Assembly: GCA_012295275.1 (NCBI GenBank)
Contig: CM022670.1
Coordinates: forward strand, 34,202,301-34,266,300
Direction: 5' to 3'
Length of the DNA: 64,000 bases
DNA from: Chrysomallon squamiferum
Lineage: Eukaryota > Mollusca > Gastropoda > Neomphalida > Peltospiridae
Shown: positions 14,801-27,834 of the stretch, one piece after another
How the letters are laid out: every line of letters begins with the position of its first letter
How positions within the stretch are numbered: the stretch's first letter is position 1
Notes under the pieces: model-generated
Told to the model about the DNA's origin: nothing
The model's input: the letters and a program-made list of their open reading frames with translations, nothing else
Databases searched by the model: none
Position numbers and translations under genes: made by a program

Positions 14801-17408
14801 ACACCTTTATTATTTTCAGGATTGCAGGTTATTTCTCAATTGCTTAAATAAACAGATGAATGAAAAAAGAAGGTGAGTTAGTTTGAATTAAAAATATCAG
14901 TAAATGAAGAAATAAGAGTTTTGTTACTGATAGCAAATCAAAAAATCAAAACAAAATATATGAATCAAAGCAAAAAAAAAAAAAAAAATTACTATTTATT
15001 TTTTCTATACTTCTTTTGTTTTTAATTTTTTTTTTTTAAATTTAAAATTTAAAATATTATTTCCATTTAAAAATCTAAATTAATTTTAATGAAATTATGA
15101 AAGTAAACTGAAACTTATCTATTTTTGAGAAGCTAATCATATATGCACAAATTAAAAGGTAGGGGGAAAAAAAAGATTTATTAACATTTTTTATTTGATT
15201 CTTCTTTCATTTTAGTGTTCTTTCTGTTCCTTGCATCAAGGCTATCCTTGGAAAAAGAAAGGTTATTTGATTTGTTTACTTGTTTTCTTTTCTATCTATT
15301 TTTCTTTTTCTTTTGTTGTTTTCATCATTTTTTTATATTTTTAAGATTTATATTCTTGTAATAGACATTTACATCCTCTTTTTATTTATTAACAAAATGT
15401 TTGTATTAAATTACGGGAAAAGATTCATTTCATATCATTTTCAGAATACATGTTAAACACCTTTTGTTCCAAAATAATAACTGCTGTATATTTTTTTCAT
15501 TCAAATAAACAGCTTTACAAATCAAGTTATGATTTGTTTATTGTTGCATATTAACAAATTTATTTGGTGAAATTATTCTTTTAACACAATGAGAAGAATG
15601 GAGGAGAAGATAATTATTGTCAAATACAATAAACTGTTTATTTTGTTATTGCAATGTTTTAGCTATCAAAGCCAGATGATCCTGGATACGATGATTTCTG
15701 GGTTGATTTTAATTACGGAAGCAAACAAATAATTATATTTTGTAAACGAGACAGCTCTAATGTTTACAGTCAGGTATTTTAATTACAAATTATATTTGAA
15801 TTTTCTCAGTCTTTTATGCTGAATTAATGTTTGATTCTGTTTTCACTAACAAATAATTAAGCATATCCAGAATTTATATATTTTATTTCATTTATTTACA
15901 GCTGTAGACTACATCTACTGTATTGTAATTATCTTCCTTTTTTGTTTGTTTGTTATGTAGCTTTTTTCATACAAAACCGTTTATACCATAAAATTGTATT
16001 AATCATTATACCGTAAATTTATTTAGAATAATCAGTGTTACTGAGCTATATTAATTTAATTTAAATAGACTTTCCTTTGCACAATTATGTCATTTAAAAT
16101 ACAGTTAAAATATAGTTTACTAGTTTGGCATTTTATTTTCTGTTTAGAATGCAGAATATGAAGATGTATGGGAAACCATAAGAATTAGGGACAGTGATGT
16201 TAATTCTTATCATTGTTCAGGTTTGACTAGTTCTGTTTTTTAACAAATTACTGATTTCTCTTATATATATACACATATATATTTCCAATTTATTGTTTTG
16301 ATAACTAACCTTTGTTAAAAATAAACAATCACAGCTATACCATTTTTATTCTGATGTATTTTCACACAGAAAAATGTTCAAAAAATTAATATTAAGAAAG
16401 TAATAAAAACCAGTTGACTGAGTAAACTGAATCAGTTGCCAAGCTCTTATTCAGTGACAGATTCTTTTTCATTTCTGTTTATGTTAAAGGAAATATTAGA
16501 TTCTAAATGTCACCATAAGTTATTAAGCTAATAACCTAATTAAAAAAATATGAAATAAAATTAAGCTATTTGTTTTTCCATCAGTATAGTCATAATAATA
16601 TAAAAAATTGTTAATACGTATATAATAAAAAAAAAATTATAATTTGATTTGTTAATAAACTTCATTATTAAATTGTTAATAAAATGAATATTTTAAATGA
16701 ACATCCTGTGGGAATTAATATGCAAAATGAGACAAGTTTTGATGTACATGTTTATTTGCTTTTGTTATAGAAAACAGCAAGCCAATTATAGTGACTGTAG
16801 AATTAAAGAAACATGTGAGAGAATTGTTTCCACAAATGGTGAAAGCTGAGGGTAAAGAACTTTGTTTACATTTTGAAGATAACTGGTGCATTTCTGAAGC
16901 TTTTAGAAAAACTCTTGGTATTGAACAGCAATTTGGGGTAATTCATCTGAATGTTGTATTCATTATCTTTTTGCAGTAATCTGTATTATCATTATTTGAA
17001 TAAAGATAAACTGTTTCTATATCTGTAGATCAACTACAGATATAATAATTTCAAAATTCATGCTTAATTTTGTATTTTTTAATAGCAACTAATTCTTCTC
17101 CAGTATTTAAATGTCACATAAATATGATAAAACATGAAATTGTGATAATTATTATTTTAAAACAATCTATGATTCTTTAGTTAAGCAACAAATATTATTT
17201 AAGTAATTAATATTAAAAGTTTTAATTTTACTCTTTGCTAATTATTTATTTACAACTTGAGTATCTTATCTTTTTCTCTGTACCTTCCATACATAATTTG
17301 TTAATAGTATTATTATTACTGGATAATTATATTTATTTATTAATTCAGAAAAAAGTATCATCTGTAAATGAACCACTTCATCTGTTTATGAAAAATGGCT
17401 CACTACAG
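11230..17408 (+). other. SYCP2: SYCP2 N-terminal ARM-like and Spt16M-like domains (exons 1-14)
   Basis: These 14 exons encode about 408 residues of folded, conserved protein. Residues 1 to about 270 form the helical ARM-like part (leucine-rich helices, e.g. LLEELLEIIN and VIKSYNILLEDCPFSVKQEL). Exon 11 (15663-15773), starting near residue 271, opens the Spt16M-like part with DDFWVDFNYGSKQIIIF, the best-conserved stretch compared with vertebrate SYCP2. The ATG at 11251 is the first in frame in exon 1. The acceptor at 11229 sits on an in-frame TAG, so seven further codons at 11230-11250 would be coding only if an upstream exon is coding too. The exon 3 start at 12277 was chosen over a nearer AG at 12272 because only 12277 keeps phase with exon 2. 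Confidence 0.85.
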
Positions 17409-20400
17409 GCAAGTGAAATACATATAACATTGTTTCAAACAATGAAATAAAATATGACTAATGATTTCAATAAACTTATATATTTGTTAGCTGTGCTAAA
17501 CGAAAAGAGGTTAATCTAATGTATATGTACACTAGAAAAACAACTTATAGAAATGTTAAGTTTTGATATTTTAAAACAAAAACAAAAAATCATTTTAGAA
17601 ATATGGAGTTGTATATTTTATTTTTACATATGTTTTAAAATCATTAATCTGAAGATATTAGTGAAATATCCTGATGATATTTTAGCAGCATTATAACATA
17701 TTACATACAATTTAAATTCTTGTTAAAAATACTTTAAGAGCTGAAATTTAAAAAAAAAAATGTCCTTTCTTAACTTGTTCAGAATTACTAATATAAACAG
17801 TTATATATTGTTCTGTGGTGTATATTTAAGATTTACTTCTTAGTAATTAAGCTTAAGTATGATAATTAAATGTTTAATCTGTCTTCTTTATTGTATTTCT
17901 TTTTGAATTTAAAAATAAATAATAGGCAGATGTAAATGGTTATTGTCAGAATTCTGCAGCCTGCAGTCAGTCACTTCCTCAAACCAATCAGAATCACATG
18001 GTCAAAAAAATATCTGTACCTGCAGATCCTATGACAGCTCCAGCAAAACATACAATTATTCAAGCCAAAGCCTTGTGTTGTCAAGTTACACCAGTTTCTT
18101 GTACATCAAATATCACTAAAAGTGTATCACCTAAGCTAAGTGTTGGCAAATGCAGTGTTAATATCCATCCAATAAGTAGCTGTGAAAGGATAACAAGAGG
18201 TATGCTTTTCTTATCTATTGTGTTTTAATACAATCATTATTTTGATAATTCTCATCATCATTAGTTGATATATTTTAATTTAGACATGGTTTTTAATTAA
18301 TATAATAATAATAATTAAACAAAAATCTTAGGTTATGCCTTGATATGTATCATGTTTCTTTATTTTTTAAAAGTTTTAGCACAGTTAAGATCTGTTGCTA
18401 AATAAGTTGCAGTGTTCACCATAATTGCTGTAAAAGCTTTACAATTTATTTTTTGGTTCAGAAGTGTAAAATATATAACTTCTATTTTGTTCAGTTTTAA
18501 TTATATTATTATTATTATTTTTTTTTTTTTTTTTTAGATTTTAAATCACCACAACCACCTCAAGATAAATTAAAACCAAAACCTAAAGTTAAAGCACCAG
18601 TTGTTATACTTGGAGAACCAAAACCCCAAAACATATCAAAAATCCAAACTCCACTTCAAATGAACAATTGTAAAGAAGCAGAAAAAGAGTCAAAAAATGG
18701 AAGTATGATTAAGATTTCTGAACTTTTAATTGTATTTTTAAATTGTTTTTAAAATAGTTCTCCAGTAAGACATGTTTATACAAATGAAATATATAGCATT
18801 TTTATGTGTGTGTGTGTGTGTGTGTGGAACTGAAATTAAATAATTTAAAAAAAAAAAATGTTTACTGCAGTTGGCATCTTTATTATATATGGCTTTTCCA
18901 ATGAAAAATCACATAAAATTAAAAATATTAAACCAGTTTTAGAAAAATATTGCCAGTTTCAGCCATTTCGGTTATAATATCCACCATGCTCTTAATTCAT
19001 TTCTCTGTGTAAATTATTTTAGTGTGTTCTGGTGAGAAAGGTAATAATGAAACACTTGTACAAAATTCTTTTTCTGTTACAGAGACAGTACAGAAAGAAA
19101 AGAAACCTAGAAGGTATAATATTATTTTTCTTCTTTGTTTATATTTCAAAGAAATTGAATTATTATTATTATTATTGTTATTATTTTTATATATTTTTTT
19201 TATTTTATGTTATTTTTTTTTGTTGTTGTTGTTGTTTTTTTTTAGAATTATTACATACATATCATATAACAAATAATTTGCTGTTTCTAGAAATTAATTT
19301 ACATCATGTTAAATTGTATTTTCACTGTAAATTCTTCATAAATGCAAAAAAATATTTGTTAATTTAAATTTTTGTCACACTTTAGAAAGTCTGTTATGGA
19401 TGACAGTGGCATTGGTCTAAATGAAAATGATTTGCTTGCTGGTTGTACTGACCAAAATCTTCAGCAGGTATAATTACATATAATTTTCTAGATTTTTTAA
19501 CTTGTTTTTGTCTGTATTTCAGTTGTTACCATTTACAGAAAACAGATGAAATCATTTTTTTATTTTTTTGTATTTTGTATTTTTATTTTTTTCATGCAGA
19601 GAAAGAAGGGAATACAAGTGGAAGTATTTGTCGGTTAGTTCAGTATTTTGTAATTCTTTAAGGCCAACAACCCAGACCAGTATACTCAGACAAAACAAAA
19701 CTCAAATAAATTAATTCATCTTCTAGAAATTTAGTTCTTTAAAATGTAAACAACAATATGTGTATATAAATACATGTACCCACACACACACAAATATAAC
19801 TGTAATTAAAACTGTTAACTAATGTTTGTTGCATTTTTTTCTTATTTTTATTTCCAAGATGTACATGATACTGATGACATTAAAGACAAAACTCATAAAG
19901 ACAAAAGCAGAAGAAACAGAGTAAAGAAATCCAAAGAGCACAAATCTAAGGAAAATAAGAAAAACAGGCCAGATGGAACCAACCTAAGGAGTAAGAAATA
20001 TAATCATAAATGTTTTTCTGACAGTTTTTCTGATTCATCTGACAAAGAATCAGAGAGAAATAAAAACAAATACACAAAAAGTAACATGAAGAATTACAAG
20101 TCACCACCAGAGAAACTAATAAAGGAAAAAGCCACAAACAAGAAAACAAATTTTTCTTCAGATGTCAGTTTACAAAATGATAATGAAAATAACTGCTTGG
20201 AAAATAACTCAGATCAGATTGTATATGAAACTCAGGATTTTCTCATAGAAAATTTGAAAGATGATGTTATCTGTTCAGAGCAGTCCAGAGTATCTGATTC
20301 ACAGACCTCTACTAAAAATAATAAAAAACTGTTCACAGACAAGAACCCAGTGAACTCAGTTTCACAATTAAATCTCACCATTACAGATATGGAAACAGAA

Positions 20401-23400
20401 ACCATTGATAAACTTAAAAAAGATGAGCAAAGAAAACAAGCCGAAAAAAGTACAAAATCTTTAAATAACTCAAAACCTTTAAAACAGGCAAATAAATTGA
20501 ATGAAAAGGATGCATGTGATGAGCAAAAATTGACTGAAATAAATAAAGCTAAAAATTCAAGAAACTTAAGTTCTCCCGTTTCTTCAGAAAAGTCTAGCAC
20601 TAATAAAAGATGTAAATATAGCAGTGATTCCGATAATTTAAACAGATGTGAATTACATCAAGAAATGAGTAGTTCTGACAATAATATAGAGACAAATTGT
20701 AAACATTCATCAAACAATAAAAAAATAAATTATGACAGTAATCTTAATTCTCTCACTGACAGGGAAAAACAAACACATACAAATAATGACAGTATTAAAG
20801 ATATGAGATATGAAAAAACTTCTGGTATCATTGCTAAATTTTCAGAGGTTAAGGACAGAAAAGGTCCAAAATCATGTCAGCTAAGTAAGAAATCTAGAGA
20901 CAAACAAAACTATTCTAAATCAAATAAAATACGAATGATTGATGTGACTAATGTGTTACAGCATAAAAATAAATTTGCTTCACAACAATTCAAATCTCCC
21001 ACAGATGCAGAGGTATTTGGAAAAAGGACTGACAGAATGCATTCTCCACAAATACTGATAACAGATTTACATTCTAAATCAAAAGAGTCTAGTGTGAATG
21101 ATAAGATTAAAGACAATACTGGAATAAAACATGCTGCAAAGCATAAAGCTAAGAAAGATCACCATTCTGATTTAGAGAAAAATATAGCTAAGAATTTTAC
21201 TTCTCCAGATTCTGAAGCAAGTATTTTACCCAAAAGAAGTAATCAGAGAGAAAAGGAAATTGAATCAAAATCTCAAAGAGTTCTCAGGAAGAGAAAGCCA
21301 TCTAATAAAAGTTTATATGTATTTGATAGTCCATGTAGTAATATTTCTGTTGAAGAAATAACTAATAAAGAAAATGTAAAACCAAAAGCTAAGTTTAATA
21401 AGGCTACTGGCATTTCCCCTATTAAAACTGTAAATACTAATGCAGCTTCAAAACACCAATTTTCCAGGTTGTTACATTTATCCTCTTTTAATACTTCTTC
21501 AGAAAATAGTCCCGATCCCTATGATTTTGATGCAGAATTGAGGAATAATTCTCAATACTCTGCACAGAAACCATGGAAAACATCAAGGATTCAAATTCAG
21601 AGTAATGCAAGAAGCAAAAGCACTGCAACCTACAGTCATAATATATTACAACAGAAATCAAGAAAAACAAAAGCTGGCAAACAACAGACCTCAGAAGTAA
21701 CTGTAACCTTAAATAAATGGAAATCATTTTCTAAAGAGCAGAAACCTTTTGTAAGTAAGGATGATAATGTTGATAATTTTGGATTTTCTGTAACAAATTC
21801 TCAGACTGTACAGAATTCAGCTACAGACATTTCTGATCATTCTCAGGACTGTTTGCTAGTGGGTTGTAGGAAAATGGCAATGATACGAGAAACTTGCTCC
21901 CAAGCAGGTGTTCATCAGACTAAGAGGACCGAAACAAAATTAGTTGAATGGACTGAACATCAGGTATGTTTTAACTTTAAACTATCTTCTGGATGTTTTG
22001 TATGTAAAATTAGTATTATATTTGTTAAATGGCTAAAATAATTAAATATTTCTGACTATAGTATAAGAATATTAGAAAGTGTCCTAGAAGTTATATGCAG
22101 AGCCTAAAAATGTATTTATTTATTTATTTACTGTTTTTATTTCTTGTAGAATATTCAGAAGAAATCACCTTTCCAAAAATTACTATTAGCAGAAACTGAT
22201 GAGAATCACCAACAGAAAAAAGTCCAGAAAAAGATAGATCAGAAATAGAATCACCAGAGTAAGCAGTTTGTCCTAATATTTTTTGTACCATCTCTCTTTA
22301 ACAAAGATAATCATTGATGTTAAATAAAAACATCAACTGATGCCTTATAATTTATGATTTTATTCTTAAATTTAGTAATGGTTAATTTGCATTCATAATA
22401 TTTATAATAGTTATTCTTTTTAATAAATACAAGTTCTTCTCACCATAAGAGTAATCATTATCTTTTAGCAGTAAATAACTTACATTCATCTTTAATAACT
22501 TACAACTTGTTTTATAAATATTTTTGTAATATTTATTTCACATTTTAGAAAATTTGTTCTGGAAGCTGATGAATGTAGCAACAATGATGTTCTAAGTAAT
22601 TTTTCTGCTGCCTGCAAAGTATGCTCATTCATCTAATTTATTTTTTCTTTAAATTAAATAAATTAATAAATAATAATAAAAAATATAAAAAAACTTACCT
22701 TTAAATAATCTTTTTTTAAAAATTATTTCAAATATATTTTTTTATTTAGAAAATCCTTTTTTTTTTGCAATGCTTCACTGAAGTATTACTACCAATAGAC
22801 TAACATTAAATAAAAATCTTTCTTAGATCTCAGTTAATCAAAAATTATTTTTGTTAGAGTTTGCTTTTGGAATCATCTTTAAAAGAAAGTGATCAATCCA
22901 ATCAGAACGATGTCTGCAACAGGTATTTCACTTATTACTTGTTAAAGAACCATTGCATTTATTGCATTTTTTAACATGTAATACAAGGCATATGAGGTAT
23001 ACTAAACTATGGACAAGAATATTTATATGAATGCCAGCAATAAATGATATTCCAATATCATTTACTGATATAAATATAAACAGTAGAAACGTGCTTAGAG
23101 ACCTAACTTTTAAATAAACCTTAAACAAAAATAACACATAAAAAGAAACATAACTGTCCACAGTTACTAAAATTCATAATTTCATACATTTATTTTTGAA
23201 CTTTATGAAATCGAAAATAATTGATAACCATCCATAATATTTTTAATACATAAAAATATTCACTATTCTTTTATTATTATTGCTTTTAGGAGTGAAGTCA
23301 GCTGGTTCACCAAGAAACAGAAAAAGAAACCTAATGTTAAAGTCTATCAAAAACACAACAAAGTTATTGAGAATGAAGATGATCTTACATTTAGTTCACA

Positions 23401-25809
23401 AGTATGTGAAATTATATTTATAAAGCAGCTGTTATTATTTGAATTCACTTAATTATTTTTGGAATTTTGTATTTGACTATGAAAAGACAGTTTCTTAATG
23501 GTTCAAACAATTGTAAAAATATTACTATTATTTTATTAATTTCAGCCATAGTATTTTGGTATACTTAACAATTTTTTTTAATATATTTATTTTATTTTAT
23601 TTTATTTTATGTTTGGATCTTTTTTTTTTTTTATTTTATTGCTCTTTATCTGAATGTTAAAATTATCCAAATTTGTGTTTAGGAATTGGAACTATATGAA
23701 TTATCTCCAGCTGGTCCATTAAACAGAAGTTTCATAAATAAATCTCTGACACCAAAGATACCCAGATCCAAAAAGAAATACAGTCCTCTGGATGTGAAAT
23801 TCATTAAAACACAAAAGACACCTAGTATTGCAAACTTCAGTGATGTTGATGATGGTACATAAAAATATAACAATAGTAATGATATATGACTATACATCAT
23901 TAATTTAAGTGTTTTATATAGTCATTTTTAATTATAGTCTTTTATATATTTCAAATTGGTAAAAATCAAAAATCAAAGAGTAATAAAATGCATTCAAAAA
24001 AGAATAATGAATTACTGATGTTAAGATGGATGCTAATTCTTTTTATTGTATAGTATAAATTTAAATATTTTTTAATTATTTGTCATTTTGTTTACTTTCA
24101 GAAGGAACTATTTCAGAATCATCAGATCAGCAAAACAATGTGGTATTCTTGTAAAATAAATTGAAAATACCTGAATCATTTTGAATAATTACTAATATCA
24201 TTTCATTAATTTCTTTTGGGGAAAAATTGTTATGGTTTTCTTTGAAAGAAAATAAACTACTATTTCATAATTTCTTGATTACAAACATTGACTTGATTAT
24301 ATTGCTATTGCTATATATTTATTTTGTGTAAAATATGTGTAGATGATTTAATTTGTGATTATTTCCTTGAAATTATTTTTATTTAAAATCTGCTTCTATT
24401 TATAAAAGAAAACTTTATCTGAATCTTTTTTTTTTCTCACAATTCTTAAGAAAGCACAAATCATTAACATGCTAAAAAATGACCATGGTGAAAAGATTGC
24501 TTTTCCTGTATCTGGTAAGTGCTTTCATCTGTTGATTTAAATTGCTGATTCAGTGGCCTGGAAGGGTTGTAAAAAGAAATACACTGAAATGTGATTCAGT
24601 ATTGAAACACTAGCCAATATAATTGCAGAGTAAATTTTACTAACATAATCATTTCTCTTGCTTTTCTTTCAGTTTTTTTACTTTTTATGTTTTATTGGAT
24701 TAAACTATAGCAAATTTGTATTTCTGATGCTTTTTAAAAAAAAAAAAAATTTGCCGATTGTTACTAAAGATTAATACTTGAAAGTATTAAGACATGAATA
24801 TTTCTAATTATTTTTTACACTTTCTGTTTTAGGTCCATCATCAACTATCAGACCAAATAAATCAGCAATGAAAAGAAAATATCCAGTATCCTGAATAATA
24901 TCTTAATGTATTTATTCATTTTAAATCTTATATTAAGAGTTCTCTTTTAGCTAAAATTGACAAACAATAATGAAATTATTTCCTTAATCATATCAGAATC
25001 TTGATTCATTTTTCCCAGAAAATGATGGTGATTCATCTTCTTCATCTGAACTAAAAAACACTTCCAGGCTTATTCCAAGAAAATTATTCAAAAATGATGA
25101 TAAAGGTAACTTATTATAAATTAAGATTTATTACTGTCTGGAACAAACTGTTTTGATACTTAAGATATGATCAGTTAAATCAGTCAGGATTAAGAACTTC
25201 ATTGTACATAACTTTTATAGCATTATGCTGTAGCTATTAAAATAAATGTTTTAATTTTTTTAGGAAAAGCAACCAATAGATACATTTATTATTACTATTT
25301 TCTTTATTATTATTATTTTTTTTTATATAGTATCACTCTGTAACTATTAAAATAAATGTTTTATTTTTTGTATTTGCATTTATTTTAGAGAATCCTGGGA
25401 ATGTAAATATCAAATCCTTTGACAAAGCAGCAAATGAACCATCTCTTTTAAAATGTCAAAATGATAATGATGTTTCTGAATTAGATTTAACACTGCCTGA
25501 ATCCAGTGACCTGAATCTTCAGAAGGGTGTTAAGTCTATCTTCAAAACATTTTCTATTGATTTACAAAACCAATTAAAGGTATTGCTTTATACACTATTT
25601 TTAATTGCTTTAACTGTAAATATTTGTTTTATAGTTTTTACTGGAAAACAATAAATTAAAATCATGAAAATCATACATTTGAGAATGAAACTGATAATAT
25701 CAATATTATATTTATAAACTGTTTTCTATTTTTATATCAATTAACTGAAATTATCTATCTGTCTAGCCATGAAATTATCTATCTGTCTATCAATGTATGT
25801 ATCTATAAA

Positions 25810-25851
<42 letters not shown>

Positions 25852-27834
25852 TTCAGGGAATATGTATAATTCATGAAAATTTCAGAAGATATGTGTAATC
25901 TGTGAAATGAATGTAAATGTGGCCAGGTTTGGTGATTGTCCAAGGGAAACCTAGGCATCTACAGTGTAAAAGGTCCTTAGAAAGAGCATGCTTATTGTTG
26001 ATTAGCAGATAACTCAATATATCTCAATGGACTGTTGGTCTGCTTGATTCTGTTTCAGAAGAATTCTAGTCTTTACAGTAGAATTAATAATAAATACATA
26101 ATAGTCGAGAAAATTTATTTAGGATTATTATTATTTTATTTTTTTTTGTTAATTAATTTATCTATTATGTAATTATTGTTTTTAAGATATCCTGTTTATA
26201 ATTGCAGAAAAAACAACACTGTCTTGAAACAATTACCAGAAATACTCTAAAGTTCACTCACAAATCTTTTAGTGAGAAATGGAAGCAACAATCTGAAATC
26301 AGGTACAAACATTTATCTGTTACTTAATCCATTTAAACTTTGTTATTCAGGTATTCTCAGGATTTAATTTAAAGTAACTATCTTTAAACTTCTAATAAAT
26401 TATTAGCAAATATAAAATATGTAATTATAAATAGTAAGTATAATATTAATAATATAAGTTTATTTTTTCATCATGATATATATACTTTGTTTCAAAATTC
26501 TTTTGTTCTTTGTAATACAAGAAGTTTTATAAAGACATGTATATGACTCATTTCAGAAAAAGAATCATGAATACTTTTAATGAAAAAGTCATAGCAGAAC
26601 TTGAGATTTTGGAAAAAGATATTGCTGCTTTAAAAAGTGCTGAAGACCAGGCAGTGGTATTATTTTCATTTAATTTTCTGTTTTCAGTATCATAACCTCA
26701 AAGTACATCCATCATCAATCATAATTTTATAATAATTCACTAATATTGCTCTCACTCTGTAATTTAACAACATTTAAAGATATTTTATTGAAATAAAGTT
26801 CATATTTAATATTTTAGACAAAGAGTTAATTGTTACTGAAAAATCAAAAATATCCTTTATTTACAGGCTTTCTTCAAATTGCAGAAGAAAATGTTTGAAA
26901 ATCATAAGGTTACACAGGAGACAGGGTATGAATTGTTGCTAATCAGATTCTTAAATTTCCCTTTGCATCAAAGAAGGTTATAAATTACACATATATCTGT
27001 CATGCACCAGTCAAATAATGTACTCCCTTTATGACCAAATAGCAGAAATAAAAATATTTTTATTATCCATATTGAAATTTCATAAACATTAAGTAAAATA
27101 CAGCTTTGATCCATTAGGATAAAACTTTAAACAAATTTTGTTTTCATTTTTTATCATTAGATTAACAAATCTAAAGCAAATCCACACAACACTGAATGAT
27201 GATACAAAAACAGCAGAGGAGAATGAAAAATATCTGAAGGTATTTTATTAAAGATTCTCAGTTACTGAGGTTTTGTGTTTTTAATGTTATTAATATCTAT
27301 ATCTAGCTATCTACCTATCAATATATATATATATATTTTTTTATTTGTTATTATTATAAAAAAAACTAAAAACAAATTATAGGATATATGCATCTTACTT
27401 TTAATCTGTTTGACAACATACCAGTAGTACTGGATAATATAGTACCAACAGATTTATATATGTGCATCTATAAAATGCTCTTTCAGAATAACATTTCACA
27501 TGTTTTGAAAAATGAAATCTCAGAGTTACAGAGGAAACTGTTACTAGATACTGTAAGTAAACATTAGTATTTAATATTTATAAAACTACACAATAAGAAA
27601 CATTTTTGTTTGCATTTTTCTTTCTTTGAACCACATATATTTTTAGGACATTTTTTTTATTAATAATCAAGGAAATATAAAATCATAATGTATTTTAGGA
27701 AACAGTAAGAAGTACTTGAGTTAGAATTTAGAAACTTTTATTTTAATTACTCTTTCAAATGAAATTCTTGTTTCTTTCAGCAAAAACAGCAATTGGAAAA
27801 TGTCAGGAAGTGTCTTTTTGCTCTTATGACATGA
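11230..27834 (+). CDS. SYCP2: Synaptonemal complex protein 2 family (SYCP2/SYCP2L), 36 coding exons
   Basis: Codes for a lateral-element (chromosome axis) protein of meiosis, related to yeast Red1 and plant ASY3. Exons: 11230-11349, 11504-11651, 12277-12365, 12688-12712, 13045-13130, 13642-13730, 14037-14071, 14405-14547, 14820-14872, 15216-15261, 15663-15773, 16148-16220, 16771-16937, 17349-17408, 17926-18199, 18538-18702, 19023-19113, 19386-19467, 19600-19633, 19859-21963, 22150-22258, 22549-22618, 22858-22922, 23290-23401, 23683-23854, 24102-24142, 24451-24514, 24833-24885, 24997-25105, 25389-25579, 26208-26302, 26557-26656, 26867-26925, 27161-27239, 27487-27552, 27781-27834 (TGA). Codon phase carries across all junctions except at exon 21, where a stop/frameshift is seen. 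About 1,804 residues from the ATG at 11251, against roughly 1,500 in mammals. Family match: DYEFQVGALECIFRLV, KDENFETDCRLFLN and DFWVDFNYGSKQIIIF align with the vertebrate N-terminal region, and the C-terminal coiled coil also matches. A 5' exon further upstream is likely but was not located. SYCP2 and SYCP2L cannot be told apart here. Confidence 0.9.
19859..21963 (+). other. SYCP2: SYCP2 giant exon 20, disordered Lys/Ser/Asn-rich region
   Basis: A single 2,105-nt exon carries 701 open codons (roughly residues 625-1325). It reads as low-complexity, hydrophilic protein rich in Lys, Ser, Asn, Asp and Thr, with no predicted fold visible, as is usual for the middle of SYCP2 proteins. Two short hydrophobic islands stand out: LYVFDSP (21313-21333) and DPYDFDAEL (21514-21540). 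They resemble the conserved VYNFN-type motif I recall from the middle of vertebrate SYCP2. The exon is framed by an acceptor at 19857-19858 and the donor CAG|GTATGT at 21964. Confidence 0.85.
22150..22258 (+). other. SYCP2: SYCP2 exon 21 with apparent frameshift and premature stop
   Basis: Entered in the phase set by exon 20, this exon reads NIQKKSPFQKLLLAETDENH and then hits TAG at 22246-22248. The exit phase demanded by exon 22 instead gives EKSPEKDRSEIESPE, which is open only downstream of two TGA codons at 22197-22202. Neither frame is open throughout, and no alternative AG or GT nearby restores phase. One missing base between 22203 and 22248, for example in the six-A run at 22215-22220, would join the two frames. 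Downstream exons stay open and conserved, which argues for sequencing error or a recent allele and not for an old pseudogene. Confidence 0.7.
25389..27834 (+). other. SYCP2: SYCP2 C-terminal coiled coil (exons 30-36)
   Basis: The last seven exons encode about 215 residues (roughly 1590-1804) of charged heptad-like helix, from GVKSIFKTFSIDLQNQLKKK to the end LENVRKCLFALMT. The pattern and the closing LENVRK-LFALM match the vertebrate SYCP2 C-terminus (LLNVRRELMSVFM), the region that pairs with SYCP3. Just upstream, exon 24 (23290-23401) carries SEVSWF followed by a lysine-rich stretch, equivalent to the conserved ISWL-plus-basic motif in vertebrate SYCP2. The stop TGA at 27832-27834 is in phase with all of these exons. 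Confidence 0.85.
25812..25848. repeat. (GT)n in SYCP2 intron 30
   Basis: About 18 GT units. A shorter TG tract lies in intron 16 at 18805-18826, and a GT tract at 50118-50157 upstream of RB1CC1. Confidence 0.95.

Noticed and set aside
19032-19367. Poly-Tyr/Phe frame near SYCP2 exon 17
   Set aside because: Intronic (TTA)n and T-runs; the true exon 19023-19113 is in a different frame.
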